A stretch of 64,000 nucleotides of DNA from Gordonia sp. ABSL11-1 (GCF_030315685.1 NZ_JASXSI010000007.1:62001-126000), one strand, 5' to 3'; numbered from the stretch's first letter, positions 30,101-38,593 are shown. The notes: generated by a model from the letters alone, not told the origin. Translations and numbers: made by a program.

Positions 30101-30530
30101 GAACCAGTTCTTCTACGGGCTGCGTTACGGCGAGGAACACCGCGTCGAACTCGAACCCGGCGTCGAATTGCTGATCGGGCTCGAAGCGATCAGCGAACCC
30201 GACGAAAAGGGCATGCGCACCGTCATGTGCATCCTCAACGGACAACTGCGTCCGGTGCAGGTGCGGGACCGTTCGGTCGATGCCGAGGTCGCCGCCGCGG
30301 AGAAAGCCGACCGAGCCAACCCACACCACATCGGGGCCCCGTTCGCCGGGGTGGTGTCACTGTCGGTCGACGTCGGCGACGAGATCGCCGCCGGCGCCGC
30401 CATCGGCACCATCGAGGCCATGAAGATGGAAGCTACCATCACCGCACCCGTCGGCGGCAAGGTCGCCCGCGTCGCCATCGGCTCGGTCACCCAGGTCGCC
30501 CCCGGCGACCTCCTCATCGAAATCGGCTGA
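27141..30530 (+). CDS. pyc: Pyruvate carboxylase
   Basis: ATP-dependent carboxylation of pyruvate to oxaloacetate. The 1129 residues hold biotin carboxylase (about 1-450; 'VANRGEIAIRAFRAAYELG'), carboxyltransferase (about 530-810; 'DTTFRDAHQSLLATRVR') and a C-terminal biotinyl domain with 'EAMKMEA'. GTG 27141 gives the family start; the frame continues upstream to 27081 without homology. It supplies the oxaloacetate that prpC consumes. Codon use shifts along the gene: the first two-thirds favour G- and T-ending codons (TTG, GGT, CGT, GAT), while the last part and the neighbours favour C-ending ones. The far 3' end overlaps the next, convergent gene by 17 bp. Confidence 0.96.
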   Translation: MFEKVLVANRGEIAIRAFRAAYELGARTVAIFPYEDRNSVHRLKADESYQIGNPGHPVRAYLSVDEVIAAAERCGADAIYPGYGFLSENQGLAQACADAGITFVGPSAEVLELTGNKATAVAAAKAAGLPVLASSEPSADVDALVQFAESMQFPVFVKAVAGGGGRGMRRVEKLADLADAIAAASREAEAAFGDPTVFLEQAVVNPRHIEVQILADTHGNVIHLFERDCSVQRRHQKVIELAPAPNLSAELREQICADAVAFARHIGYTCAGTVEFLLDEQGRHVFIEMNPRIQVEHTVTEEITDVDLVGSQLRIASGESLEDLGLSQDTLVIRGAAMQCRITTEDPANDFRPDVGRITAYRSPGGAGVRLDGGAVLGAEVSGHFDSMLVKLTCRGRDFATAVRRARRAVAEFRIRGVATNIGFLQAVLDDTDFREGRVTTSFIEDRPWLLTSRSSADRGTKILSYLADVTVNKPHGERPTKVYPRDKLPTLDRARLASPPDGSRQRLLALGPDGFAADLRDSTRLGVTDTTFRDAHQSLLATRVRTSGLLMVAPYVAAMTPQLLSLECWGGATYDVALRFLKEDPWDRLAQLREAVPNICLQMLLRGANTVGYTPYPTKVTTAFVAEATATGIDIFRIFDALNNIEAMRPAIDAVRETGTAVAEVAMSYTGDLANPAEDLYTLDYYLRLAEQIVSAGAHVLAIKDMAGLLRAPAATTLVSALRREFDLPVHVHTHDTPGGQLATYLAAWQAGASAVDGASAALAGTTSQPALSAIVAAAAHSDRDTGLDLAAVCDLEPYWEALRKVYAPFESGLPAPTGRVYTHEIPGGQLSNLRQQAIALGLGNRFEAVEEAYASADRMLGRLIKVTPSSKVVGDLALALVGRGITADEFAANPQSYDIPDSVIGFLRGELGDPAGGWPEPLRSLALEGRAQAPATEELSAEDSAALDTGGQKRQHTLNRLLFPGPTTEFDDHQETYGDTSRLSANQFFYGLRYGEEHRVELEPGVELLIGLEAISEPDEKGMRTVMCILNGQLRPVQVRDRSVDAEVAAAEKADRANPHHIGAPFAGVVSLSVDVGDEIAAGAAIGTIEAMKMEATITAPVGGKVARVAIGSVTQVAPGDLLIEIG

Positions 30531-31158
30531 CGGACTCGATGACCTGGTCTGCGAGGGGGAGCGTCGTGGCGACCAGCGCGGCATTGGGTTCGTCGACGGT
30601 GTCGACCCACGCTCGTGCGGCCGACGGCGATCTCCCGGCCGCGACGTGACGCCGCACGAGGCGGTCGAGACGGACCGCCGTCGGTGCGTCGACGTAGTAG
30701 AGCTTCGTCATCAGTTCGCGGACCGGCGCCCACACGCCGTCCAGCGCCAGGTAGTTGCCCTCGGTGACGATCAGCGAGGCCGACGCCGGCAGGATGAGTG
30801 AGGCGCTGATCGGCTCTCCGGTGCTGTGATCGAAATCCGGTGCATAGACGTCGGCATCCGCGTGGATTGCTCGCCTCAGCAGCGCCACGTACCCGTCTAC
30901 GTCGAAGGTGTCCGGCGCGCCCTTGCGGTCGAGCCGATCCAGTTGTGTCAGAACCGTGTTCGACAGATGGAAACCGTCCATCGGGAGACTGCCGACGAAG
31001 TCCGGGCCGCGAGTGGCGCAATAGCGGTCGACAATCGCGCGCGCCGCCGTCGACTTGCCCGCGCCAGGTGGTCCGATCACGCCGACGATGATGCGCTCGC
31101 CGTCGGCGCGGGCGAGCGCATCATCGATGTCCGTCAGGATGGTTGCCAGGACTCCCAC
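30514..31158 (-). CDS. P-loop nucleoside/nucleotide kinase family protein (uridine kinase-like)
   Basis: A 214-residue kinase with Walker A 'GVIGPPGAGKSTAARA' near residue 27, 'PMDGFHLSN' (the substrate-side Asp of uridine kinase/PanK/FrcK-like enzymes) and 'IVTEGNYLALDG'. Substrates in this family include fructose, pantothenate and nucleosides, and sequence does not decide. GTG start. It is convergent with pyc, overlapping by 17 bp. Confidence 0.85.
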   Translation of the reverse strand: MGVLATILTDIDDALARADGERIIVGVIGPPGAGKSTAARAIVDRYCATRGPDFVGSLPMDGFHLSNTVLTQLDRLDRKGAPDTFDVDGYVALLRRAIHADADVYAPDFDHSTGEPISASLILPASASLIVTEGNYLALDGVWAPVRELMTKLYYVDAPTAVRLDRLVRRHVAAGRSPSAARAWVDTVDEPNAALVATTLPLADQVIESVSRFR

Positions 31159-31179
31159 GCCGTCACGATAGACGTGTTC

Positions 31180-31790
31180 TCAGTTCGCCGGACCGAAGTA
31201 GCTGACGTCCTCGTTGCCGATCAGATCGGCACGGTCCAGCCATTGAGGTCGTACTGGGTCGACGGCGGTGATGCCGTTGGAGCCTCGGACGTACTTGTCC
31301 AGGTAGGGCCGGACGTCGGGACTCTTGACATCGGCTGCGCTCGACGGGAGATAGATGAGCCCGGATGCGACGTCCTGCTCGATGATCTCCTTGATGCGCG
31401 GGTAGCCCTGCATCATGAATATCCGGGTCCAGAACAGATTGCGCCAGCCAATGACCTCGCCGACTCTCGTCTGGACCCGCGGAAGCCGCCCGACCCGGTC
31501 GCGTCGAGCGCCTTCATCAGCAGCCCGGCGATGAAGTCGAGTTTCACCGCCAGACGCGTGCATCCCTGAAAGGTGAAGCGCGGCAGGAACCCTGACTGGG
31601 GAAGAACGCGTTGATGCGTCGCGCTCCCTGACGAGATCGCCGGCGCTCGTCGGTGCCGTGAAGAACGGCATCGTCACGCCGCCGTTGCCGGTGTCGGTGG
31701 GGAGGTCACCGTATCCTTGTGCGGCTCTTCGTGCATCGAGTCGTACAGGCGTGCGGTCGTCCGCACCGGGTTGCGGAAGGCCGGGTGGTC
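31180..31790 (-). pseudogene. Shattered HpaB-type 4-hydroxyphenylacetate/nitrophenol monooxygenase
   Basis: Pieces of an HpaB-family FADH2-dependent hydroxylase lie in order but in different frames. 'DHPAFRNPVRTTARLYDSM' begins at about 31793. A frameshift near 31695 moves to '[16 protein letters not shown]'. A large deletion (roughly 200 residues) leads to '[18 protein letters not shown]' in another frame. A one-base loss near 31480 then joins FRG to '[16 protein letters not shown]', and a further gap precedes 'YPRIKEIIEQDVASGLIYL'. An intact HpaB has about 480-520 residues and barely 210 survive. It cannot be functional. Confidence 0.8.
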
Positions 31791-32031
31791 GGTACGACGC
31801 AGATGGAACGGAGTGAAGGTGGTCGTCGCGTCGAACCAGCCCGAGTGCGGGTCGTCGGCGGACAGCGGCCACAGTGCGTTGACGCTGGGTTGGCCGAGAT
31901 CGTGAAAAGTGCTGCGGTAGTACAGCAGCGGCGGTTTGCCCGACGACGTCGCGTCGATGATCCCGCCGACGTGCACCTGCCCCGGCCGCGCATCGTCACC
32001 CGAGTCCTCGATGCGCTGCGTGCCGACCCGG

Positions 32032-32232
32032 CGCGAGTACGTCGGTCGCACCCTGCGCGAGTGCCGGACCGACATCCGACTTGCGGTCGTGCACGACGGC
32101 CTCCGGCTCGGGCAGGTGCAGTCGGTGACCGATGCGGCACTGAAACGGGGTTTCACCCATTCGGGCCGATTCGCCGCCGCGTTCCGGCAGAAGTACGGGA
32201 TGTCGCCGTCACAGGTCCGCCGCGACCTGTGA
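32032..32232 (+). pseudogene. AraC-family regulator, C-terminal remnant
   Basis: About 66 residues survive: 'REYVGRTLRECRTDIRLAV' followed by 'SVTDAALKRGFTHSGRFA' and 'FRQKYGMSPSQVRRDL'. These are the two helix-turn-helix units of an AraC regulator C-terminus. The ligand domain and first residues are absent, and the upstream sequence in this frame is unrelated. In Rhodococcus an AraC regulator (NphR) controls an HpaB-like monooxygenase, so this may be what remains of the matching regulator. Confidence 0.7.
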
Positions 32233-32245
32233 CGGCGACACCTGG

Positions 32246-34540
32246 TCAGGCGATAGAGGCGCGGACGGCCTTCGCCGCGGCGACCATGTTGGTGAGCGAC
32301 TCGATCACCTCGTCGGTCCCGCGTGTTTTGAGTCCGCAGTCGGGATTCACCCAGAGTCGTTGCATGTCAACGGCATCCAGGGCCGCCGACAGCGACTTCT
32401 CGACCTCCGCGGCATCCGGTACGCGCGGGGAGTGGATGTCGTAGACGCCCGGTCCGACGCCGTTGGCGAAGCCCACCGCGTTCAGGTCATCGAGGACCTC
32501 CATGTGCGACCGTGCCGCCTCGATCGAGGTGACATCGGCGTCGAGGGCGGCGATCGCGCCGATCACCTCGCCGAACTCCGAATAGCACAGGTGGGTGTGC
32601 ACCTGGGTGCTGTCGGAGACGCCCGATGTCGCGAGCCGGAAGGCACGGACCGCCCACTCGAGATAGGCCGGTTTGGCGGCGTCGCGCAGGGGGAGCAGCT
32701 CGCGCAGCGCGGGCTCGTCCACCTGGATGATGCCCACACCGGCCTTCTCGAGGTCGACGGTCTCGTCCCGGATGGCGAGTGCTATCTGGAAGGCAGACTC
32801 CGACACCGGCTGATCGTTGCGGACGAACGACCACGCGAGGATCGTGACCGGACCGGTGAGCATCCCCTTGACCGGTTTCGCGGTCAGCGACTGGGCGTAG
32901 GTGATCCAGTCGACGGTCATCGCGGCCGGCCGGGACACGTCGCCGAAGAGGATCGGCGGGCGCACGCAGCGGGTGCCATAGGACTGCACCCAGCCGTGGG
33001 CGGTCGCGAAGAACCCGTCGAGCTGCTCGGCGAAATACTGCACCATGTCGTTGCGCTCCGGCTCACCGTGCACCAGCACGTCGAGGCCGATCTTCTCCTG
33101 CAGCGCGATGACCGTCGAGATCTCGTCGCGCATCCGCCGCTCGTACTCGGCGCGATCGATGGCCTTCGACCGCAGTGCCGCACGGGCCTTTCTGATGGTG
33201 GTCGTCTGCGGGTAGGAGCCGATCGTCGTGGTGGGCAACGGTGGCAGCCCCAGTCGTACGGCCTGCGCAGAGCTGCGTGCCGAGGCGTCCCCTCGGGTCA
33301 CGTCGGCATCGGTGATCGCCGCGAGGCGCGTGCGAACGGCGTTGTCCCGCAGGCGCGGATCCGTCTCCCGAGTGGCCAGCGCGGCGCGGCTCGCTTCGAA
33401 GGCGTCGGCCTCGCTCTCGCGCCCGTGGCGCACCGCGCGCGACAGGGCGGCGACCTCGACGAACTTGTCGGACGCGAAGGCGAGCCAGCCGCGCAGGTTG
33501 TCGTCGAGTGCCGTCTCCGGCGCGAGGCTGTAGGGGACGTGCAGGGTGGAGCACGATGTCGAGACGGCGAGGTCGCCGACCGAGCCCAGGAGCGTGCCGA
33601 GGGTACCGAGTGCGCGGTCGAGGTCGGTGCGCCAGACGTTGCGACCGTCGACGACGCCCGCGACCACCAGTTTCGACGACAGTTCCGGTGCTGCGGCGAC
33701 CGACTCGACACGACCTTCGATCAGATCGACGGCGACACCTTCGATCCCGGTACGGGCCAGCGCCCCCAGTGCGGGTCCCGCGTCGCCGAAGTACGTCGCG
33801 ACCAGGATCGCGGGACGCCGCGACACGCCGCTGAGGCGCGAATACACGGAGTGAGCCAGCTCGGGCAGCCCGTCCGCGACGTCGGTGACCAGAGCGGGCT
33901 CGTCGAACTGCACCCACTCGACACCGGCGTCGACGAGTCTGTCGAGCAGGTCGGTGTACAGCGGGATGAGGTCATCGATCCTCGTGATCGGCACAGGGGC
34001 GTCGCCGACCGCCTTGGCCAGTGCGAGGAAGGTGATCGGTCCGATGACGACGGGGCGAGCGGTGACGCCGGCGCCGTGGGCCTGCGCGATCTCGGACAGC
34101 ACCTTGTCGGGTCGGAGGGTGAATGTCGTGTCCGCCGAGATCTCGGGGACGAGGTAGTGATAGTTCGTGTCGAACCACTTGGTCATCTCGAGCGGGGTCA
34201 CATCGGCGTTGCCCCGCGCGGCGGCGAAGTAGCGATCGAACGGATCGCTGATCCCGGACACCCTCGGCGGCAGTGCGTCGAGCATGACCGCGGTGTCGAG
34301 CATCTGGTCGTAGAAGGAGAACGTGTTGACCGGGATCGAGTCGATCCCGGCGGTGACGAGCTCCTCCCACGACCGTCGGCGCAGGTCTGCGGCCGTGCTG
34401 TCGAGATCGGCTGCGCTGACCCGACCGGCCCAGTACCCCTCGATCGCTCGCTTGAGTTCGCGGTGGGGGCCGATCCGGGCGGTGCCCAAGACGGTGGTGG
34501 TGAACCGGCGGACAGCCGCCGGGGATGTCGGTGACGACAT
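32246..34540 (-). CDS. metE: Cobalamin-independent methionine synthase
   Basis: Transfers a methyl group from 5-methyltetrahydropteroyl-triglutamate to homocysteine. The 764 residues form the usual duplicated barrel. Zinc-site segments are '[12 protein letters not shown]' and '[10 protein letters not shown]', and '[15 protein letters not shown]' precedes them. ATG 34540 was chosen because upstream residues overlap the leader RNA. A cobalamin riboswitch in the leader would shut it off when B12 allows the MetH enzyme to work. Confidence 0.96.
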   Translation of the reverse strand: MSSPTSPAAVRRFTTTVLGTARIGPHRELKRAIEGYWAGRVSAADLDSTAADLRRRSWEELVTAGIDSIPVNTFSFYDQMLDTAVMLDALPPRVSGISDPFDRYFAAARGNADVTPLEMTKWFDTNYHYLVPEISADTTFTLRPDKVLSEIAQAHGAGVTARPVVIGPITFLALAKAVGDAPVPITRIDDLIPLYTDLLDRLVDAGVEWVQFDEPALVTDVADGLPELAHSVYSRLSGVSRRPAILVATYFGDAGPALGALARTGIEGVAVDLIEGRVESVAAAPELSSKLVVAGVVDGRNVWRTDLDRALGTLGTLLGSVGDLAVSTSCSTLHVPYSLAPETALDDNLRGWLAFASDKFVEVAALSRAVRHGRESEADAFEASRAALATRETDPRLRDNAVRTRLAAITDADVTRGDASARSSAQAVRLGLPPLPTTTIGSYPQTTTIRKARAALRSKAIDRAEYERRMRDEISTVIALQEKIGLDVLVHGEPERNDMVQYFAEQLDGFFATAHGWVQSYGTRCVRPPILFGDVSRPAAMTVDWITYAQSLTAKPVKGMLTGPVTILAWSFVRNDQPVSESAFQIALAIRDETVDLEKAGVGIIQVDEPALRELLPLRDAAKPAYLEWAVRAFRLATSGVSDSTQVHTHLCYSEFGEVIGAIAALDADVTSIEAARSHMEVLDDLNAVGFANGVGPGVYDIHSPRVPDAAEVEKSLSAALDAVDMQRLWVNPDCGLKTRGTDEVIESLTNMVAAAKAVRASIA

Positions 34541-34669
34541 GGTGTGCACTCCTGCAGACGTGACGGAGGGATCACCGCCCTGCAGGGTGCGTCGAGTCAG
34601 CCCCTCGGTGCCTGCGGGCACCGCGAAACGGCCACATCGACCTGCGCCCATTCCACGAGGCGGTGAGCC

Positions 34670-34690
34670 ACCGGACGCGGCGCGTCCGGT
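34670..34690 (-). promoter_or_regulatory. Perfect hairpin just after the metE riboswitch aptamer
   Basis: A 21-nt inverted repeat with arms ACCGGACGC and GCGTCCGGT directly follows the aptamer's 3' element in the transcript. No U-run follows, so it does not look like a simple intrinsic terminator. It may be part of the expression platform. Confidence 0.5.
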
Positions 34691-34930
34691 ACACCTGGCA
34701 GGTCTTCGGGCTCGTCGGCACTCATCGGCAGCTGATGCTGCTCGACACTCCTACTGGCCGTCGCTTCCCGGACCGTTCGGTCCAGTGCTGATGACGGCGG
34801 TCGTTCCGACATACCGCTGCGGGACAGCTCCGGATTCACACCGGATTCCCTCTCGTCCGACGCCACCCTCGGGGAGGACATCCGGACTCGACGTCGCGCA
34901 CTGCCGTAGGGGCTCCATGTGGCAGGGCGA
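34690..34930 (-). promoter_or_regulatory. Cobalamin riboswitch in the metE leader
   Basis: Read leftwards, the leader carries the B12-box 'GGGAATCCGGTGTGAATCCG' (about 34823-34842), then 'AGCTGTCCCGC'. The 3' element 'CGAAGACCTGCCAGGTG' ends at about 34693. Elements occur in the correct order for a cobalamin aptamer. The aptamer ends about 150 nt before the metE start. The 5' boundary is approximate. Confidence 0.87.
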
Positions 34931-34972
34931 CGAACCAACTGCGGTGGCCACGTTACCGCAGGCCGCCGGAGA

Positions 34973-35299
34973 TCAGCTCCCGCGGTAGGTGGAGTACGAG
35001 TACGGACTCAGCAGGACGGGGACGTGGTAGTGGCGATCGGGGTCGTCGACCTCGAAACAGATGTCGATCTCCGGATAGAACCCGGCGATGTCGTTGGCGC
35101 TGAACCAATTGCCGGTGTCGAAGACGAGGTGGTGGATACCGGGGACCAGCGCCTCGACGTTCACCTGGGCGATCCGGCCGTCGGTGTCGGTCACGCCGGA
35201 CGCGAGTTCGGTTCCGCTCGCGTCCTGCAGGGACACCTCGACACCGGTTGCCGGCGAACCGGTCACGGCGTCGAGGACGTGGGTGGACAGTCCGGTCAC
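34973..35299 (-). CDS. uraH: 5-hydroxyisourate hydrolase
   Basis: Second step of urate breakdown, turning 5-hydroxyisourate into OHCU. The 108-residue transthyretin-like protein starts 'MTGLSTHVLDAVTGSPA' and ends with the diagnostic 'PYSYSTYRGS'. It includes 'HYHVPVLLSP', with an active-site His. The GTG start overlaps the uraD stop (GTGA), so the two act as a coupled pair. Confidence 0.95.
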   Translation of the reverse strand: MTGLSTHVLDAVTGSPATGVEVSLQDASGTELASGVTDTDGRIAQVNVEALVPGIHHLVFDTGNWFSANDIAGFYPEIDICFEVDDPDRHYHVPVLLSPYSYSTYRGS

Positions 35300-35829
35300 A
35301 TCGTCGCCTCCTCCTCGAGGTAGATGCTCGCCGGTGTCAGCATACGGATCAGTCTGCTGCGGTTGATCTTCGCCAACTCCATCCGCATCACGCGACGCTC
35401 GGTCTCCGGGTCGTTGTGCATCCGCTGCCTGAGGATGTCGAGCAGCTCGTGCGCGGGGCGCCCGTTCGCGAACACGAGGTACACGTGACCGAATTTCTCC
35501 TCGTACGCGGCGTTGAGTTCTTTGAGCTCGGCGAGCACGGTTTCCTCGGCACCCGCCACCCCCGACTGCTCGCGCTCCGACGACGGGTTGTCCGGCCGGT
35601 CACCGATGCGCGGATGACCGGACAGTGCCTCGTCGAGGTCGGCATCGGTGAGTTCGGCGAGGATCAGGTCGGCGTACTCGAGCAGTCCCTCGTCGTCCGA
35701 GAACGGGCGGGCCTTGGCGACCCGCAACGCCCAGATGCTGGAGCTGCAGCACTCGAAGAGTTGGTGGATCGCCTGGCGCTCGGACAGCGCGTTGAAGCTC
35801 GGCAGTCCTCGCCAATCGACACGACGCAT
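35296..35829 (-). CDS. uraD: OHCU decarboxylase, stand-alone and intact
   Basis: Third step of urate breakdown, giving S-allantoin. The 177-residue protein keeps the catalytic set: His72 in 'SGHPRIGDRP', the S-x-x-E-Q block within 'SSEREQSGV', and 'LNAAYEEKFGHVYLVFANG'. It is encoded between the permease-UraD fusion (9 bp upstream) and uraH (4-bp overlap), forming an operon read leftwards. Confidence 0.92.
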   Translation of the reverse strand: MRRVDWRGLPSFNALSERQAIHQLFECCSSSIWALRVAKARPFSDDEGLLEYADLILAELTDADLDEALSGHPRIGDRPDNPSSEREQSGVAGAEETVLAELKELNAAYEEKFGHVYLVFANGRPAHELLDILRQRMHNDPETERRVMRMELAKINRSRLIRMLTPASIYLEEEATM

Positions 35830-35838
35830 GCCCCCAGC

Positions 35839-37833
35839 CTAGGAGAGTTCGGGCTGCCGGCTGAACCGGGCCGACGTGAACGGGTTGGCGTCGGCCACGA
35901 GGTCGTCGAACCGGTAGTTGGCGATCTTGGCGATCTCGATGAGCGCGAACGACTTCTCACTCGTCTCCGAGTTGTCCATCCGGGCCCAGCCGCTCCGCAG
36001 CACGCGGTCGTAGCGTTCGGTCTCGCGGGCGCAGATCACCAGCGGGAACCCGAAATGATCGCGGTAGGCCGACGCCAGGTTGACCACGTTCTCGTGTTCG
36101 GTCTCCTCGAGGTGCGACAACCCCTTGTGGTCGACGGCGACCAGCTCGCCGGTGTCCTCGTCCTCGGCGCCGAGATCGGGGAAGGCGCGGATCAGGTCGA
36201 GTTGCTCGGTGTCGCTGCCGGTCAGCATGGCCTCCTGGAAGGCGCTGCGCAGATCGTGGACGTCCTCGAACGGTTTCTGATCCCAGGCGCGGTCGAGGAC
36301 CCAGTCGACGTTCTGGACGACGCCGCCGAAGGTCTCGCGGAACTGCTCCTTGGTCATGGTGTTGACCTCGTCGAGCGTGATGTCGCCACCGCCGGCGACC
36401 GCGGGGCCCTTGGCGCCGATGTGGAAGAACAAGAGGTTCAACAGGATCGCGGTGATCGCGCCCATGGTGATGCCGGTGGAGAACGGGATCTGCAGGATCA
36501 GGTTCGGCATCGCCTGGTCCACGCCGGGCAGGGCCGGGACGTCGACCTGCTCGCCGGACTTCTCGATGACCGTCGTCGGCGCCGAGGACTGCGAGAACTG
36601 GACGTAGAGCGCGACGGCGAGGGAGGTCGCGGCGATGATGAGGTTGCGATGGTCGGTGAAGTCCACCGAGGTCAGCGTCTGGATGCCGACGATGGCGACG
36701 GTCGCGAACATGATCAGCGCGGCACCACCGAGCACCGGCGCGGGAATCGACTCGACGACCTTGGCGAGCTTGGGCAGGACGCCGAGGATGATCATGATGA
36801 CTCCGGCGCAGGCGACCACCCAGCGGCTCTTCACCCCGGTCAGACGCACCAGGCCGACGTTCTCCGAGAACGCGGTGTACGGGAACGAGTTGAACGAACC
36901 GCCGATGACAGTGGCCAGACCGTCGGCGCGGACCGTCGCGGCCACGTCCTCCTTCTTGATTCGCTTGCCGACGATCTCGCCGGTCGCGAAGACGGAGCCG
37001 GTCGACTCGACGGCCACCACGAGCAGCACGACGATCAGCGAGACTATCGCGACGATGTCGAAGCGCGGCCACCCGAACGCGAACGGCGGGGTGAAGCCGA
37101 GCCAGCTCGCCTCGCCGACGGAGGAGAAGGAGGCGTCGCCGAACAGCCAGGCGACGAAGGTCCCGACCACGAGCCCGAGGAGGACGGCGATGGTGGCCAT
37201 GAATCCGCGGAAGAAGCGCTGCATCAATACGATCAGCAGGATGGTGCCGAGAACGTAGAGCACCCACCGCCAGTTCGCCGAGTCGTGCATGTGTGTGGCG
37301 GGGTCGCTGACGGCGTCGCCGGCACCGACCGGGATGAGACAGACACCGATGATCGTGATGAGGGTGCCCGTCACCACGGGCGGGAGGAATCGGATGAGCT
37401 TGGCGAAGAACGGAGCGATCAGGAAGGTGAAGACGCCGGCGGCGATCACCGCGCCGTACACGGTCTGCAGGCCGACCCGCCCGCCACCATGGTTGTTGGC
37501 GATCTGGATGACGGGGGCGAGTGTGGCGAATGTGATCCCCTGCAGGAGCGGTAGCCGCACACCGATCTTCCACACACCGACGGCCTGCAGCAGCGACGCG
37601 ATGCCGCAGGTGAAGAGGTCGGCGGTGATGAGCATCGTCAGGGCCTCGGAATCGAGGTCGATGGCACGTGCGATGAGCAGCGGCACCAACACGGCACCCG
37701 CGTAGAACGCGACGACGTGCTGGGCGCCGAGTGCGACGAGTTTGCCGGCGGGCGGAACCTCGTCGACCGGGTGGACGCGCTTGCGGCGCGCCGGTGCTGG
37801 GGCGCCCCCCTCGGCAATGTGCTTGTCAGCCAT
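35839..37833 (-). CDS. NCS2 purine permease fused to a degenerate OHCU decarboxylase domain
   Basis: A 664-residue fusion. Residues about 25-475 are a nucleobase:cation symporter-2 permease of the xanthine/urate type, with some 12-14 helices, 'QHVVAFYAGAVLVPLLIA' and 'GGSFNSFPYTAFSENVGLV'. Residues about 487-655 are a UraD fold: 'EQLDLIRAFPDLGAE' and 'LASAYRDHFGFPLVICARE' align well with OHCU decarboxylases. The catalytic His of 'HPDL' is Phe551, and the S-x-x-E-Q block is replaced by 'AVDHKGLSHLE'. The domain is therefore probably non-catalytic. It is the first gene of the permease-uraD-uraH operon. Confidence 0.88.
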   Translation of the reverse strand: MADKHIAEGGAPAPARRKRVHPVDEVPPAGKLVALGAQHVVAFYAGAVLVPLLIARAIDLDSEALTMLITADLFTCGIASLLQAVGVWKIGVRLPLLQGITFATLAPVIQIANNHGGGRVGLQTVYGAVIAAGVFTFLIAPFFAKLIRFLPPVVTGTLITIIGVCLIPVGAGDAVSDPATHMHDSANWRWVLYVLGTILLIVLMQRFFRGFMATIAVLLGLVVGTFVAWLFGDASFSSVGEASWLGFTPPFAFGWPRFDIVAIVSLIVVLLVVAVESTGSVFATGEIVGKRIKKEDVAATVRADGLATVIGGSFNSFPYTAFSENVGLVRLTGVKSRWVVACAGVIMIILGVLPKLAKVVESIPAPVLGGAALIMFATVAIVGIQTLTSVDFTDHRNLIIAATSLAVALYVQFSQSSAPTTVIEKSGEQVDVPALPGVDQAMPNLILQIPFSTGITMGAITAILLNLLFFHIGAKGPAVAGGGDITLDEVNTMTKEQFRETFGGVVQNVDWVLDRAWDQKPFEDVHDLRSAFQEAMLTGSDTEQLDLIRAFPDLGAEDEDTGELVAVDHKGLSHLEETEHENVVNLASAYRDHFGFPLVICARETERYDRVLRSGWARMDNSETSEKSFALIEIAKIANYRFDDLVADANPFTSARFSRQPELS

Positions 37834-38002
37834 GTCCCTCTCACCTTCTCGATCTCGGCCATCGGACCCATGGCAGCGCTGCGCCCCCGGTGGCAGCTAA
37901 ATAGTGGACCTCGCAACGCATTCCCGCTCGGCGGCGGATCGTATATTGCGTCTAGGTAAAAGGGACGGAACGGACGGGCCGAGCGGTGACGAGGAGGTGT
38001 TC

Positions 38003-38593
38003 ATGACGGATGGGCAGGACAGGGCGAGCGTGTCGGCGCATCGGGGCCCGCCGGTGCTCGGAGTCGTCCTCGCGGCGGGCGCGGGGAGTCGATACGGCGA
38101 GCCCAAAATCGGTGCGCACCAGGGGCAATGGCTGAACAGGGCGGTGCACGCGCTCGCCATCGGCGGATGCGGCGAGGTGCTCGTCGCGATGGGTGCCCGG
38201 ATCGTCGAACCGCCGGTCGGATCGTCTGCGCTGGAGGTGCCGAGATGGGCCGACGGGCTCGGTGAGACGGTGCGGGTGGCGATCGCCGAGGGCCGCCGCA
38301 GACCCGGGCTGCGGGCGATGGTTTTACATGTTGTTGACACGCCCGACGTCGGTCCGGAGGTGGTGGCGCGGGTCATCGCGGCGGCCGGGCCGTCGACGGC
38401 TGCGCTAGCTCGCGCCGTGTACGAGGGGCGTCCCGGACATCCGGTCTGTGTGGGCGCCGACCATCTGGGCGCGCTGTCCGCCACCCTGACCGGGGACGTC
38501 GGGGCAGGCCCGTACCTCGCCGCACGTCACGTCGAGGTGGTCACCGTCGAATGCGGTGATCTGGCAACGGGTGTCGACATCGATCGGCCCTGA
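38003..38593 (+). CDS. MocA-like molybdenum cofactor nucleotidyltransferase
   Basis: A 196-residue NTP-transferase fold protein: 'GVVLAAGAGSRYGEPKIG' is the nucleotide-binding signature (L-A-A-G-x-G-x-R), and 'MVLHVVDTPDVGPEVV' holds the metal Asp. MocA makes molybdopterin cytosine dinucleotide, the cofactor of xanthine-dehydrogenase-family enzymes, one of which is encoded at 15.3-18.9 kb. GAGGAGGTG at 37991-37999 precedes ATG 38003. It is divergent from the permease operon across 169 bp that contains a TATATT-like -10. Its 3' end overlaps tetR by 67 bp. Confidence 0.78.
   Translation: MTDGQDRASVSAHRGPPVLGVVLAAGAGSRYGEPKIGAHQGQWLNRAVHALAIGGCGEVLVAMGARIVEPPVGSSALEVPRWADGLGETVRVAIAEGRRRPGLRAMVLHVVDTPDVGPEVVARVIAAAGPSTAALARAVYEGRPGHPVCVGADHLGALSATLTGDVGAGPYLAARHVEVVTVECGDLATGVDIDRP

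Noticed and set aside
27069-30329. 1086-codon open frame on the minus strand opposite pyc
   Set aside because: It is fully antisense to a full-length pyruvate carboxylase with all motifs. The composition (Arg/Gln/Gly-rich, no recognisable domain) is what skewed third positions produce.
31200-32240. Possible assembly error instead of a true HpaB pseudogene
   Set aside because: Loss of about 200 internal codons plus several separate frameshifts is too much for simple read error, though raw reads should still be checked.
34670-34690. Intrinsic terminator after the metE riboswitch
   Set aside because: The stem is perfect but no U-run follows in the transcript, so it was listed as a hairpin only.
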